Assembly: GCF_013266735.1 (NCBI RefSeq)
Contig: NZ_JABSNU010000003.1
Coordinates: 558,001-622,000, forward strand
Length of the DNA: 64,000 nt
From: Pedobacter foliorum
GTDB taxonomy: Bacteria; Bacteroidota; Bacteroidia; Sphingobacteriales; Sphingobacteriaceae
Reading direction: 5' to 3'
A program made the translations under genes and the position numbers. The notes under the pieces are model-generated. The model was not told where the DNA came from and ran no database searches. It saw nothing but the letters and a program-made list of their open reading frames with translations. How positions within the stretch are numbered: the first letter of the stretch is position 1; every line of letters begins with the position of its first letter. Positions 18,627 through 26,748 of the stretch are shown in pieces.

Positions 18627-19433
18627 ATGGAGGAATTGCTTAGGAAATATGACTTACTGGTACTAGAATACAACAAGACAATTGCTGAAAGTTTTAGTAC
18701 AGAAGATTTCAGGGAATACAACGAGGTTTTATTTTCAGCCCATAGTTGTGCTGTGGAGGGTAATACTTTTACTGTCGACGAAACCCGAGAATTAAAGGAA
18801 TATGGAATCAATTTAAAGTTACAAAACCGATCTCTATATGAAGCCTATGAGATTCTGGATCATTTCAAAGCATACGAATTTTTGTTTAACAACCTTCAGC
18901 AGCCTTTAACCGAGGTGTTGATCAAACAAACTCAAAAAATATTAACTGAAAATACTATCAAATTTTCAAAGGGCTACGAACCAGGCGAATATACCGATAC
19001 ACAAATGGCTGCCGGAGATACGGTCTTTGGTGATTACAAAACCAGTATTAAACGTATGCCGGCTTTAATCAATTCTACACAAAATGCGATTGAAAAAGCA
19101 GAGCTCCACCCTATGGACATTAGTGCTAGATTCCACCAGTTTTTTATATACCTACACCCCTTTCCTGATGGGAATGGACGGACTGGCCGATTGATATCAA
19201 ACTTTATACTAGCTAAATTCAATCAGCCTCATGTAATCATTGGTGCAACTGAAAAATCAACTTATATTGATGCCTTGAAACAATCTGCCAAACATAAGGA
19301 TACAGAGATTTTAACTGCTTTTTTTGCCCAGACAGCGATTAGCAGAATGCAAAAAGAACTTGAGCAAAAGAAAAATCTGACCCAAAATTTTATCATGAGT
19401 TTTAAACCACGAAAAAAGGGTAAAAGTATATAG
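18627..19433 (+). CDS. Fic domain protein (class II AMPylator)
   Basis: 268 aa. The Fic core motif HPFPDGNGRTGR is intact (H177, N183, R185, R188), so nucleotide transfer, usually AMP from ATP to a hydroxyl side chain of a protein, is expected. The N-terminal S40-x3-E44-G45-N46 matches the inhibitory helix motif (S/T)xxxE(G/N) of class II Fic proteins, in which the glutamate blocks ATP. No separate antitoxin gene is needed or seen. The gene lies alone between a repeat cluster and an IS remnant beside tRNA genes, and its promoter overlaps a palindrome, so it is probably acquired and regulated. Confidence 0.9.
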   Translation: MEELLRKYDLLVLEYNKTIAESFSTEDFREYNEVLFSAHSCAVEGNTFTVDETRELKEYGINLKLQNRSLYEAYEILDHFKAYEFLFNNLQQPLTEVLIKQTQKILTENTIKFSKGYEPGEYTDTQMAAGDTVFGDYKTSIKRMPALINSTQNAIEKAELHPMDISARFHQFFIYLHPFPDGNGRTGRLISNFILAKFNQPHVIIGATEKSTYIDALKQSAKHKDTEILTAFFAQTAISRMQKELEQKKNLTQNFIMSFKPRKKGKSI

Positions 19434-19567
19434 TTTTATTAATACGCTCTACATTTTCGTATTTCAGTGAATCTGGTTCTCCGTAACTTTTGCTGATTTA
19501 TGCTGACTTTGTGAGCACCATTTTTCTCAACAACTGAAACCCTGCTAGTGCCTTTCAAGTGGTTTTT

Positions 19568-19804
19568 TTAATATTTTGGGCTCTGGGTGCTATCGAACCG
19601 AAAAAGTAAATCCTGAATCACAATCTGAGGGAAAAAGCCTTTGGATAAAACTTTAATACCATCCCATTCAGAAGGAGGATTATTCGACTCTTCAAGTTCG
19701 ATATGGAAAGTTTCACTATCTTCAATAACCCCTTTGAATTCGAAGTTCTCTAATGTAGAGTCTGGCAGAAATAATCTGAGCAAGGATGCGGTGGCTGATG
19801 GCAT
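19568..19804 (-). pseudogene. Truncated ISAon1-type transposase N-terminal region
   Basis: 78 codons. LLRLFLPDSTLENFEFKG, a central NNPPSEWDGIKVLSKGF and IVIQDLLFR follow the pattern of the N-terminal region protein of ISAon1-family transposases (LLPE..., SKGF, TIQDFPLR). After IQDLLFR the similarity stops and the frame ends nine codons later. The RRRW-type ending and the catalytic ORF are absent from the window. I read it as the remnant of an insertion sequence next to the tRNA-Val genes. Recognition is by recalled pattern only. Confidence 0.6.
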
Positions 19805-19952
19805 AAATATAAAAATGTATTAAAATACAAAACTATATTTTTAATCCCTGCTCCACAACATTTGGTGTTGATCCGTGGAATCAGCGTTAACTGATTCTGG
19901 AGTGAGTACAAGTGGTTCTAAGAGTGTGGTGCTTCGAATTGCTTTTAAAGCA

Positions 19953-19984
19953 AAAAAACCTTTAGAATATTCTAAAGGTTTTTT
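19953..19984 (-). terminator. Terminator of the tRNA-Val unit
   Basis: A perfect 32-nt palindrome centred on 19968/19969, with core CCTTTAGAATATTCTAAAGG flanked by A and T runs, lies 4 nt after the 3' end of the first tRNA gene. Either strand would have a U-tract, so it can also stop transcription from the fic side. Confidence 0.85.
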
Positions 19985-19987
19985 AAT

Positions 19988-20065
19988 TGGTGGGAGATAC
20001 TGGGTTCGAACCAGTGACCCCCTGCTTGTAAGGCAGGTGCTCTGAACCAGCTGAGCTAATCTCCC
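19988..20065 (-). tRNA. tRNA-Val (anticodon UAC), copy 2, with encoded CCA
   Basis: On the minus strand the acceptor arms GGGAGAT and ATCTCCC pair, the D-arm is GCTC/GAGC, the anticodon stem CCTGC/GCAGG holds loop CTTACAA (anticodon TAC) and the T-arm is ACTGG/CCAGT with TTCGAAC. CCA is encoded. It is the promoter-distal of two tandem copies, followed by the terminator at 19953-19984. Confidence 0.95.
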
Positions 20066-20141
20066 CTTGGTTCTACTCTTTTGTTTGAAAAGACCAGCTG
20101 AGTAAGCTGTTGTCATTAACCTTCGAATCCTCGTTAGGTTT

Positions 20142-20219
20142 TGGTGGGAGATACTGGGTTCGAACCAGTGACCCCCTGCTTGTAAGGCAGGTGCTCTGAA
20201 CCAGCTGAGCTAATCTCCC
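20142..20219 (-). tRNA. tRNA-Val (anticodon UAC), copy 1, with encoded CCA
   Basis: It has the same sequence as the gene at 19988-20065, displaced by exactly 154 bp, with anticodon TAC in a CTTACAA loop and encoded CCA. The upstream flanks of the two copies also match in part (TGGTTCTACTCTTTTG), so the whole unit was duplicated. Confidence 0.95.
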
Positions 20220-20333
20220 CTTTGGTTCTACTCTTTTGCTATAAGGCCAGCCGAGTTAGCTGTATTGTGCCCTAATTGTTAGGGAGTGCAAATATACACC
20301 TCTAATTTAAAACTCCAAAACTTTTGTGAGATT

Positions 20334-21059
20334 TTACGCAAGTATATCTTCTAAAACTTGATGCGAACGAATATCTCCAAAAGAAGCTGTATGTAAAGTG
20401 TAGTAAATCAGTATTTTATCTAAAATGGCTCTGCGGGTTTTATTTTCTAATTTTATTTCATTTATTTTTTCAAAAGGCGAAGCAAATAGAGAAATGAAGA
20501 GAATCGCATCTGTTTTTTCTAAATAGTGGGCATGTACAGGGAGCATCGACTTGAATTCACCTTCCTGTAAATCGAAGTAACTTTGGTCACTTTTTGTTTG
20601 CATACTGGGTGCAAAGCCTAAATACCTTGATAGTTTTAGCAGAAAAGCGAGGTGGAAATTCACGTTTTGTTCATTACTCTCGTCCAACCAGCAAATGGAA
20701 TTAAAAATGAAATCAAACAGATGGTCATCTGCCATTTGTTGTCTTATGCTTTTGTACAATACTTCATTAATGAAAATGGCCATTGTACTTTTTATAATGT
20801 CGTACGGGATGCTGCTAAAAATAGGAGAGGGTCTGAGCTCAGAAACACGTTGAATGCCAGTGTTGGCCTTATGGTACACTACCATATCAACAAGATGTAA
20901 AGGCTGCAGCATATTCATCCTGATTTTGGCCCTTGGCTTTTTAACGCCATTAATCATGTACGACTGGATTCCGAACTTTTCGGTAAAAATCTGCACCACC
21001 ACACTGCTTTCGCTGTAAAGCGTGGTTTTTAAAACAATACCTCTTGTTTTGTGCAACAT
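20334..21059 (-). CDS. recO: DNA repair protein RecO
   Basis: 241 aa. The N-terminal OB fold starts with the family signature MLHKTRGIVLKTTLYSESS, followed by FTEKFGIQSYMINGVKKPRAK. The helical C-terminal domain lacks the zinc cysteines of some RecO proteins. RecO loads RecA on SSB-coated single strands in the RecFOR pathway. It begins 3 nt after the diacylglycerol kinase gene, so they form an operon. Confidence 0.95.
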   Translation of the reverse strand: MLHKTRGIVLKTTLYSESSVVVQIFTEKFGIQSYMINGVKKPRAKIRMNMLQPLHLVDMVVYHKANTGIQRVSELRPSPIFSSIPYDIIKSTMAIFINEVLYKSIRQQMADDHLFDFIFNSICWLDESNEQNVNFHLAFLLKLSRYLGFAPSMQTKSDQSYFDLQEGEFKSMLPVHAHYLEKTDAILFISLFASPFEKINEIKLENKTRRAILDKILIYYTLHTASFGDIRSHQVLEDILA

Positions 21060-21062
21060 GAC

Positions 21063-21410
21063 CTAATAAATTTTAGGAATGAAAATAATAAGGCCAATTA
21101 TTGCAGCCCCAATTGCTGCTATTAGTACACTCGCTGCGGCAACATCTTTAATTATTTTGGCTTTAGGGTTATATTCTGGCGAAACCAAGTCGACAAGTAC
21201 CTCAATAGCGGTATTTATCAGTTCAGTTATCAATACAATGGCCGCGGCAATAACTATCCAAAGCCATTCATTTACAGATAATTTAAAGTACCATCCGGCC
21301 AGGGCAGTCAATAACAGGGCAACAACATGAAACTTAAAATTGAGCTGTGTTTTAAAGGCATAAGCAACACCCGAAAACGCGTACCCAAATCCTTTTATAA
21401 ACTTTAGCAT
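21063..21410 (-). CDS. dgkA: Diacylglycerol kinase family protein (DagK)
   Basis: 115 aa with three hydrophobic segments. The motif ELINTAIEVLVDLVSPEYNPKAKIIKDVAAASVL holds the catalytic glutamate and the E..ND-type helix of prokaryotic DgkA, here with KD in place of ND. It phosphorylates diacylglycerol, or undecaprenol in Gram-positives, at the inner membrane. It is followed after 3 nt by recO. Confidence 0.9.
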   Translation of the reverse strand: MLKFIKGFGYAFSGVAYAFKTQLNFKFHVVALLLTALAGWYFKLSVNEWLWIVIAAAIVLITELINTAIEVLVDLVSPEYNPKAKIIKDVAAASVLIAAIGAAIIGLIIFIPKIY

Positions 21411-21513
21411 AGTATCTTCAAAATTGAGAAATTATAGACGCAAAGTACGGTATGCTTTCTTATATATCCAATTGTTTAGCTAGAACGCTTAACTTTGGGT
21501 AATTTTTATACTA

Positions 21514-22467
21514 ATGTCTACAGAAAAAACATCCTTACATCCAAGAAATAAGCATCGCTTTAGGTACGATTTCCCTGAATTGATTAAGAGTCATCCAGAG
21601 CTTAAAAACTACGTTGCAGTTAATTCGTATGGAGATCAATCTATAGATTTTTCTGATCCGGAATCGGTTAAGAGCCTTAATAAAGCGCTTCTTAAGCATT
21701 TTTATGACATTTCTTATTGGGATATTCCTGCGGGCTATCTTTGTCCGCCTATACCAGGGAGGGCAGATTATGTTCACTATCTGGCAGATTTGCTTGCTTC
21801 TGTTAACAATGGGGTTGTGCCTACGCGAAAATCTATACGTGGTTTAGATGTTGGGATAGGCGCCAATTGTGTTTATCCGATTGTGGGGCATCAGGAGTAT
21901 GGGTGGAGTTTTGTTGGCTCTGAAATTGATTCTGGAGCCATTAGAGCTGCAAAAGCGATTATATCAGCTAATCCGGAGTTGGCAAATGCTGTGGTTTGCA
22001 GGCCTCAAAGTAATAAGCACCATATTTTTAAAGGGATTATTAAGCCCGGTGATTTGTTTGATTTTAGTATGTGCAATCCACCTTTCCATTCTTCGGCAGA
22101 GGAGGCGCAGGCGGGTACGAAAAGGAAATTGCACAACCTGGGCAAGCAAAAGGGAAAGGGTGTAACACTAAATTTTGGCGGACAAAATACAGAGCTTTGG
22201 TACGAAGGTGGTGAGGTTGGTTTTATTAGAAATATGATCGAAGAAAGTGCTGCTTTTGCAAATCAATGCCTTTGGTTTTCGACTTTAGTTTCGAAGAGCA
22301 GTAATTTACCGTTTATTCATAAAATGCTTCAATACGCTAAGGTTGCGGAAGTTAGAACTGTAGAAATGGCACAAGGACAAAAGATTAGTCGTTTTGTAGC
22401 ATGGACATTTATGGACTTGCAGAAACAGGATAACTGGGTTAAAACCAGGTGGGGCCAGCAGGTTTAA
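21514..22467 (+). CDS. rlmF: 23S rRNA (adenine(1618)-N6)-methyltransferase
   Basis: 317 aa. The start HPRNKHRFRYDFPELIKSHP is typical of RlmF. The SAM motif LDVGIGANCVYPIVG and the catalytic CNPPFHSS (NPPF) are intact. It methylates A1618 of 23S rRNA. A TAACTTTG box (21490-21497) lies 16 nt before the ATG. The 3' end overlaps the convergent gene at 22464 by 4 nt. Confidence 0.95.
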   Translation: MSTEKTSLHPRNKHRFRYDFPELIKSHPELKNYVAVNSYGDQSIDFSDPESVKSLNKALLKHFYDISYWDIPAGYLCPPIPGRADYVHYLADLLASVNNGVVPTRKSIRGLDVGIGANCVYPIVGHQEYGWSFVGSEIDSGAIRAAKAIISANPELANAVVCRPQSNKHHIFKGIIKPGDLFDFSMCNPPFHSSAEEAQAGTKRKLHNLGKQKGKGVTLNFGGQNTELWYEGGEVGFIRNMIEESAAFANQCLWFSTLVSKSSNLPFIHKMLQYAKVAEVRTVEMAQGQKISRFVAWTFMDLQKQDNWVKTRWGQQV

Positions 22468-22772
22468 GGGAAAATAGAAACGCTAGCCTTTTTGTTTTTA
22501 TAAGCTCCAATTTGTTCTCCGGTAGTATAATTTTTAAAGAGAAGCGAATCACTTTCTTTAAATCGCAATTTTAGCATACAATATAAATGGAGGCATTTAA
22601 TCCAGTTTAGGGCTGTGGCCTTGTCTTTCCAAATTTCGGGGTATACGTGGACTTCGTTTTCTTCAATTCTTAAGAGGTTCTTTTCCTGAAGTTCTTTAAC
22701 ATTGGCAATAATTTTGGCCGTTTGAGCGGCCAAATGTGCGGTATGCTGTACTTTCTTTTTTGCGTATATCAT
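22464..22772 (-). CDS. Conserved-looking hypothetical protein
   Basis: 102 aa, basic and helical, with no signal peptide or known motif. It includes QHTAHLAAQTAKIIANVKELQ and a W-rich middle (YPEIWKDKATALNWIKC). It begins 9 nt after the DUF2130 gene, so it is likely co-transcribed with it. Function unknown. Confidence 0.65.
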   Translation of the reverse strand: MIYAKKKVQHTAHLAAQTAKIIANVKELQEKNLLRIEENEVHVYPEIWKDKATALNWIKCLHLYCMLKLRFKESDSLLFKNYTTGEQIGAYKNKKASVSIFP

Positions 22773-22781
22773 AAGCCAGTT

Positions 22782-24068
22782 TTATTCTAACAATAAGGCG
22801 TCGTCTTCGTCATCTGTAAGGCTCAGTTGGATGCTGTCTGTTCCTGCAATACCTTCAATAGAGCCTCTGATGTGTGCCGCATTCAGTAATACTTTTTCAA
22901 GCTGTTTTTCCCTTGCTTTCCATAGTTTTTCCATGGCATCACGTTCTTTTTGAATAGATAGTTTCATACTCATAAAACCTTCTCTAATGGCTTTCCATTG
23001 CTCAGAGAACTCGTTGCTGGTTAAATAGTCATAAAGCATGTGCATTTTATCGCCACGGTTTTCTTGAGATTTTGAAGCAGTGAAAAGCTTCACTATGCCA
23101 TCTCTAAGGATGTAAGAGACTGCTTTTACCTCATCAAATGAGCAAATCCAAACGCCATCTTTTTCGCCAAAGCAATCCATTCCTTTTGGATAGGCCTGGG
23201 TTACAATAACGGCAACATCAACACCCATGCTGCGCATATCCTTTTTTAATTTCTCAATCCACTCCATTGAGAAATCTTTGGTGCGCTTGCTTTCATAGAT
23301 GATTTTACCGCATTCTTGCCCAAATTGGTTTCTAACGTGGTGTACACAATCTGCACCTCTAACACCTTTACCAACTTCAGAAATCAGGTCGAAAGGGAAG
23401 GCGTTTCTAAGTAATTCTTCCAGGATTAACTCTTGTACCTCACCCTGCAATTGCATGGAGCCTTGCTCAGCTTTACGCTTCATCTCTTCGGCTAGCTTTT
23501 TCTGATCGTCGAGCTGTTTTTCCAGTTCTTTTACCCTTAACTGATGTTCAGTTTCTTTTATGCTGTTTTTTTCTGCTTCTTGCTTTCTGATTTGGTCGGT
23601 CATATCAGCACGCTGCTCTTGTAGCTTACGTTGCAATTGAAGCTCCATTTCTTCTTCCTTTTGCCTCATGGCTTCTTCCTTTTTTAGGAATTCGAGCTCT
23701 TTGGCGCGGGCAGACTTTAGCTTCTCTTCGCTTTCTTTATTGGCATTGCCGAGCATTTGTAGTTTGTTCTCGAAATCTGTAGCGATGCTTTTGCGCAAGC
23801 TTTCTTCCAAGGCAGTTTGAAGTTGTTTCTTTTCTTCAATTAATTTCTCTTCATAGATCTGGGCTTGCTTTTTTTGTTGTTCTTCAAAGGCAAGCTCCTG
23901 TTGTTTCTGCTGAGTTAGAAATTCGTTTTGTTTTTTTGCAAAGTCCTCTTCCTTTTGTTTGGTAAAGGAAACCATCTTCTCTCTAAGCTCCTTCTTATAT
24001 TGTTCAGCCATTACCTCTTCAATAGGGAAAGTATGTGCGCAGTTAGGACATTTTATTTCGGTTGACAT
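22782..24068 (-). CDS. DUF2130 domain-containing coiled-coil protein
   Basis: 428 aa. The start has a short CPNC zinc-knuckle-like motif (residues 7-10) with THF/IEE after it. Residues about 25-205 are a long K/E/Q coiled coil. The conserved C-terminal domain includes RGADCVHHV, GKIIYESKRTKDF and YPKGMDCFG, the DUF2130 signature that resembles restriction-endonuclease-like folds. The role is not known; similarity in layout to RmuC hints at DNA-related work. It lies 9 nt after the DtxR-type regulator gene. Confidence 0.85.
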   Translation of the reverse strand: MSTEIKCPNCAHTFPIEEVMAEQYKKELREKMVSFTKQKEEDFAKKQNEFLTQQKQQELAFEEQQKKQAQIYEEKLIEEKKQLQTALEESLRKSIATDFENKLQMLGNANKESEEKLKSARAKELEFLKKEEAMRQKEEEMELQLQRKLQEQRADMTDQIRKQEAEKNSIKETEHQLRVKELEKQLDDQKKLAEEMKRKAEQGSMQLQGEVQELILEELLRNAFPFDLISEVGKGVRGADCVHHVRNQFGQECGKIIYESKRTKDFSMEWIEKLKKDMRSMGVDVAVIVTQAYPKGMDCFGEKDGVWICSFDEVKAVSYILRDGIVKLFTASKSQENRGDKMHMLYDYLTSNEFSEQWKAIREGFMSMKLSIQKERDAMEKLWKAREKQLEKVLLNAAHIRGSIEGIAGTDSIQLSLTDDEDDALLLE

Positions 24069-24077
24069 ATATGGGTA

Positions 24078-24746
24078 TTATGGAAGTTGGTTAATAAATA
24101 AACTATCTGCAAATTTCATTGATACACTTCTGGGTTCATCGTTCTCAATTTGAACGTTTAATGAACCATCAAAAGCAATTACTTCAAGCACTTTTATTTT
24201 AGTGCCAATGGTAATCTTTAATTTTTCGAGATATTGAAGAAATAAAGTAGATGTATCTTTAACTGCGGCCACTTTGCAGTTTTGACCGGCTTTTAATTCT
24301 GATAACAGTGTTTTTGCAATGGCCGGCATATCGCCATTTGCTTTTGGAATTGGGTCGCCATGCGGATCAAATTCAGGAAAGTTAAGGAACTCATCAAGCT
24401 TGTTTACCAATTTGGCTGATTGTATATGTTCTAACTGTTCGGCAACTTCATGAACTTCATCCCAGCTAAAATCAAGCTTTTCATATAGAAAAGTTTCCCA
24501 AAGCCTGTGTTTTCTTAAAATAGCGATGGCATTTTTTCTACCGCTATCTGTAAGTAATATTTTGCCATACTTTTTATAGGTAACCAAATCTTTCTCCTTC
24601 AGCTTTTTTAACATGTCTGTTGCTGTAGCAGGCTTAACACCCAAAAGGGCTGCCATTTCATTGGTGCCTGCCTCGGGTTTTTCATCGTTTTGAAAGCTCA
24701 GTTTTAATAAAGCCTTTAAATAGTTTTCTTCTGTATAAGATAGCAT
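24078..24746 (-). CDS. DtxR/MntR-family metal-dependent regulator
   Basis: 222 aa. The N-terminal winged helix (YTEENYLKAL, VKPATATDMLKKL) is followed by the dimerisation/metal domain (HEVAEQLEHI, DPHGDPIP) and a C-terminal FeoA/SH3-like domain. It should bind Mn or Fe and repress uptake genes. No metal transporter is nearby; downstream genes are DUF2130 and a hypothetical protein. Its TAnnTTTG box is 4 nt from the ATG. Confidence 0.9.
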   Translation of the reverse strand: MLSYTEENYLKALLKLSFQNDEKPEAGTNEMAALLGVKPATATDMLKKLKEKDLVTYKKYGKILLTDSGRKNAIAILRKHRLWETFLYEKLDFSWDEVHEVAEQLEHIQSAKLVNKLDEFLNFPEFDPHGDPIPKANGDMPAIAKTLLSELKAGQNCKVAAVKDTSTLFLQYLEKLKITIGTKIKVLEVIAFDGSLNVQIENDEPRSVSMKFADSLFINQLP

Positions 24747-24750
24747 CGTA

Positions 24751-24758
24751 CAAACTTA
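24751..24758 (-). promoter_or_regulatory. Promoter -7 box of the DtxR-type gene
   Basis: TAAGTTTG on the minus strand is 4 nt from the ATG at 24746, which predicts a leaderless transcript. No good -33 element is seen. Confidence 0.5.
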
Positions 24759-24795
24759 TCGCTTTGTGGAGGAAATAAAGATAATAAATATCAAA

Positions 24796-24827
24796 TTGTA
24801 ACTTTTAAATTCAATACGTTAACTTTA
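24796..24827 (+). promoter_or_regulatory. Promoter of the DACNV gene
   Basis: TTG (24796-24798), 21 nt, TAACTTTA (24820-24827), then 4 nt to the ATG at 24832. The start of transcription would fall at or next to the start codon. Confidence 0.55.
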
Positions 24828-24831
24828 GGGC

Positions 24832-25974
24832 ATGATCTACCAATCTACCTATCAGGCAGCAAGGATTATTGCCCCTAAAGTTGAGGCTATTTTTGCCGCG
24901 CACCTTGCAGCTGCCAGAGATAGCGGAGAGGATGATCTGGCCCCTTTGCCTACTGCACGCATTGTAGAGGCTATAATTGATGCTACTTTTTGGGCTAGTT
25001 TACGTAAAGAGGAAGGGCATTCTCCAAAAATATCGCTCGCGTTTTTACCACCTCAACAGGCAGGAAATCCACTGTTATTTAAGAATAGATTACCCTTAAA
25101 TCCAGGCACATTAACCAAATTGGCACCGGGTGTTGAACGGGCAGGTATACACCTTGGCGTTTGGGAAGAAGATGGTGCGCTTTACATTTGGGGAACCACA
25201 GTTAGCATTCCAAATTTTTGTTTTGTACTTGATGTTTCTGAACCGGCTTTGCTGGTAATAAAGCATAGAAGAATTTATGGTTTCGGTAAATTCACTAACA
25301 TCGCTGTTCTTAAAGGTGATCAGGTAAAAATGGTTGATGGAATGAGTACGAGCGTACCCGATTGTCCGCCGATGCTTTTATCATTGCTAGATCTTACTGC
25401 TCCTTCTTATTGGAACGATTCTGTAAATGTGCTTATTCAATTGGCCGTTTCTATGAGGGCTCATGGAAGAGGGGGAACTTTACTGGTTGTGCCTAATGAA
25501 ACAAGCAATTGGTTGCAATCTATTATAAAGCCTATTCAATATTATGTGCAGCCATCTTTTTCGGGTTTGTCTAAATTGTTGCAACAAGATCGTAAAGAAG
25601 CTAGTCAGATTTTCTGGCAAACTGCTTTAAAAAGAGAAGTTGAGCATCTGGCAGGTTTAACTGCTGTTGATGGGGCAACGGTTATCAGTAGTCAGTACGA
25701 ATTGTTGGCTTTTGGAGCAAAAATAGGACGGGCAAAAGGTAAGGATAACGTTGATGAAATTTCCTTTTCAGAGCCGATAACAGGTGGTGATGCAATCGTA
25801 ATGCATCCGTCTAAAGTTGGTGGAACAAGGCACCTTTCGGCTGCTCAATTTGTTCATGATCAGAGAGATGCTACAGCTTTAGTTGCCTCTCAGGATGGCC
25901 ATTTTACGATTTATACCTGGTCTGAATATCAGGATAGGGTACAGGCCCACAGAATAGATACGCTTCTGCTCTAA
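24832..25974 (+). CDS. DACNV-type sensor protein (diadenylate-cyclase-like domain)
   Basis: 380 aa, no signal peptide. The C-terminal third has the two motifs of DisA-N/DAC nucleotidyltransferases: DGATVISSQYELLAFGAKI (DGA) and GGTRHLSAAQFVHDQRDATALV. The second differs from canonical GTRHR by RHL. The N-terminal region (about 1-230) matches what I recall of the DACNV sensor domain. It may make or bind c-di-AMP or a similar nucleotide, but activity is not shown by sequence alone. It is divergent from the DtxR-type gene. Confidence 0.7.
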   Translation: MIYQSTYQAARIIAPKVEAIFAAHLAAARDSGEDDLAPLPTARIVEAIIDATFWASLRKEEGHSPKISLAFLPPQQAGNPLLFKNRLPLNPGTLTKLAPGVERAGIHLGVWEEDGALYIWGTTVSIPNFCFVLDVSEPALLVIKHRRIYGFGKFTNIAVLKGDQVKMVDGMSTSVPDCPPMLLSLLDLTAPSYWNDSVNVLIQLAVSMRAHGRGGTLLVVPNETSNWLQSIIKPIQYYVQPSFSGLSKLLQQDRKEASQIFWQTALKREVEHLAGLTAVDGATVISSQYELLAFGAKIGRAKGKDNVDEISFSEPITGGDAIVMHPSKVGGTRHLSAAQFVHDQRDATALVASQDGHFTIYTWSEYQDRVQAHRIDTLLL

Positions 25975-25975
25975 A

Positions 25976-26134
25976 TCAGGAGAAAATAATCGCTCCAACA
26001 ATTACACTTATAAACAGGAGGATCATTACTATACGATCAGCGGTAATCCATTGTTTTCTCGTTAATTCTTTGTGTATTTCCTCCTCTTTTCGCCTGGCGA
26101 AAAAATTAATGAAGGAGTGAGTTTTAGTTAACAT
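25976..26134 (-). CDS. Small single-pass membrane protein
   Basis: 52 aa from the ATG at 26134 (MLTKTHSF); an earlier ATG at 26161 is possible. A charged N-terminal half (ARRKEEEIHKELTRKQW) is followed by one hydrophobic helix (IVMILLFISVIVGAIIF) to the end, a tail-anchored layout. Convergent with the DACNV gene, 1 nt apart. Function unknown. Confidence 0.5.
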   Translation of the reverse strand: MLTKTHSFINFFARRKEEEIHKELTRKQWITADRIVMILLFISVIVGAIIFS

Positions 26135-26332
26135 AGGTAGATGGTTTTCAGGTAGATGCATTTGATTAATGCAAACTGTGAGCCAAACTTATGTTTGTCC
26201 GCTAAAATGTTGATAATTATGATTTTTCGTTAACATTTCTAACCAAATTTTTGGTTTTTAAGGTAGCATTAGATTTTTTGATTAAAATTATTATGCTGTA
26301 TATCAGGTTATTGTGATGAAAGTTTGATTATT

Positions 26333-26378
26333 TATAGTACTATGTATTGCATATTACTATACAAAACATATAACTTTG
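26333..26378 (+). promoter_or_regulatory. padR promoter with a palindromic operator candidate
   Basis: TTG (26347-26349), 21 nt and TAACTTTG (26371-26378) lie 4 nt before the ATG. An imperfect 29-bp palindrome (26333-26361), TATAGTA...TACTATA outside and TATG...CATA inside, with 12 of 14 possible pairs, is centred on 26347, on the -33 element. PadR proteins commonly repress their own operon from such dyads. Confidence 0.65.
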
Positions 26379-26382
26379 TATT

Positions 26383-26748
26383 ATGATAGCAGAAAATACG
26401 CAAACGCAAATGCGAAAGGGCATACTGGAATATTGTGTGCTTCTTATCATATCCAGAGGTGAAATTTACGCTTCGGATATTATAGCCGAATTGAAATCGG
26501 CAAGGTTGCTTGTGGTGGAGGGCACTTTGTATCCTTTGCTTACCCGCTTAAAGAACAACGGACTATTGAGCTATAACTGGGTTGAGTCTACATCTGGGCC
26601 GCCCAGAAAGTATTATTTACTTACTGAAAAGGGTAAATCAATATTAGGGCAGCTAGACTCTACATGGCAGGAGCTTGCCTATGCTATAAATACTTCAAAG
26701 AAAGTTGCCGATAATGAAACCAACGACCAAATAAATCTTAACAAGTAA
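26383..26748 (+). CDS. PadR-family transcriptional regulator
   Basis: 121 aa winged helix: ILEYCVLLIISRGEIYASDII, VVEGTLYPLLTRLKNNGLL and SGPPRKYYLLTEKGK are the PadR signatures. Its stop overlaps the start of the PspC-domain gene by 1 nt, so the two are one operon, as is usual for PadR-PspC pairs. It probably represses this operon through the palindrome at 26333-26361 in response to envelope or membrane stress (inference). Confidence 0.95.
   Translation: MIAENTQTQMRKGILEYCVLLIISRGEIYASDIIAELKSARLLVVEGTLYPLLTRLKNNGLLSYNWVESTSGPPRKYYLLTEKGKSILGQLDSTWQELAYAINTSKKVADNETNDQINLNK

Noticed and set aside
18627..19433. Fic as a two-gene toxin-antitoxin system
   Set aside because: No partner gene next to it; the inhibitory motif is inside the same protein.
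19580..19605. tRNA T-arm-like string GGTTCGATAGC (minus strand) near the IS remnant, possibly an attachment remnant
   Set aside because: The stem does not pair properly, there is no CCA and no match to the tRNA-Val 3' end.
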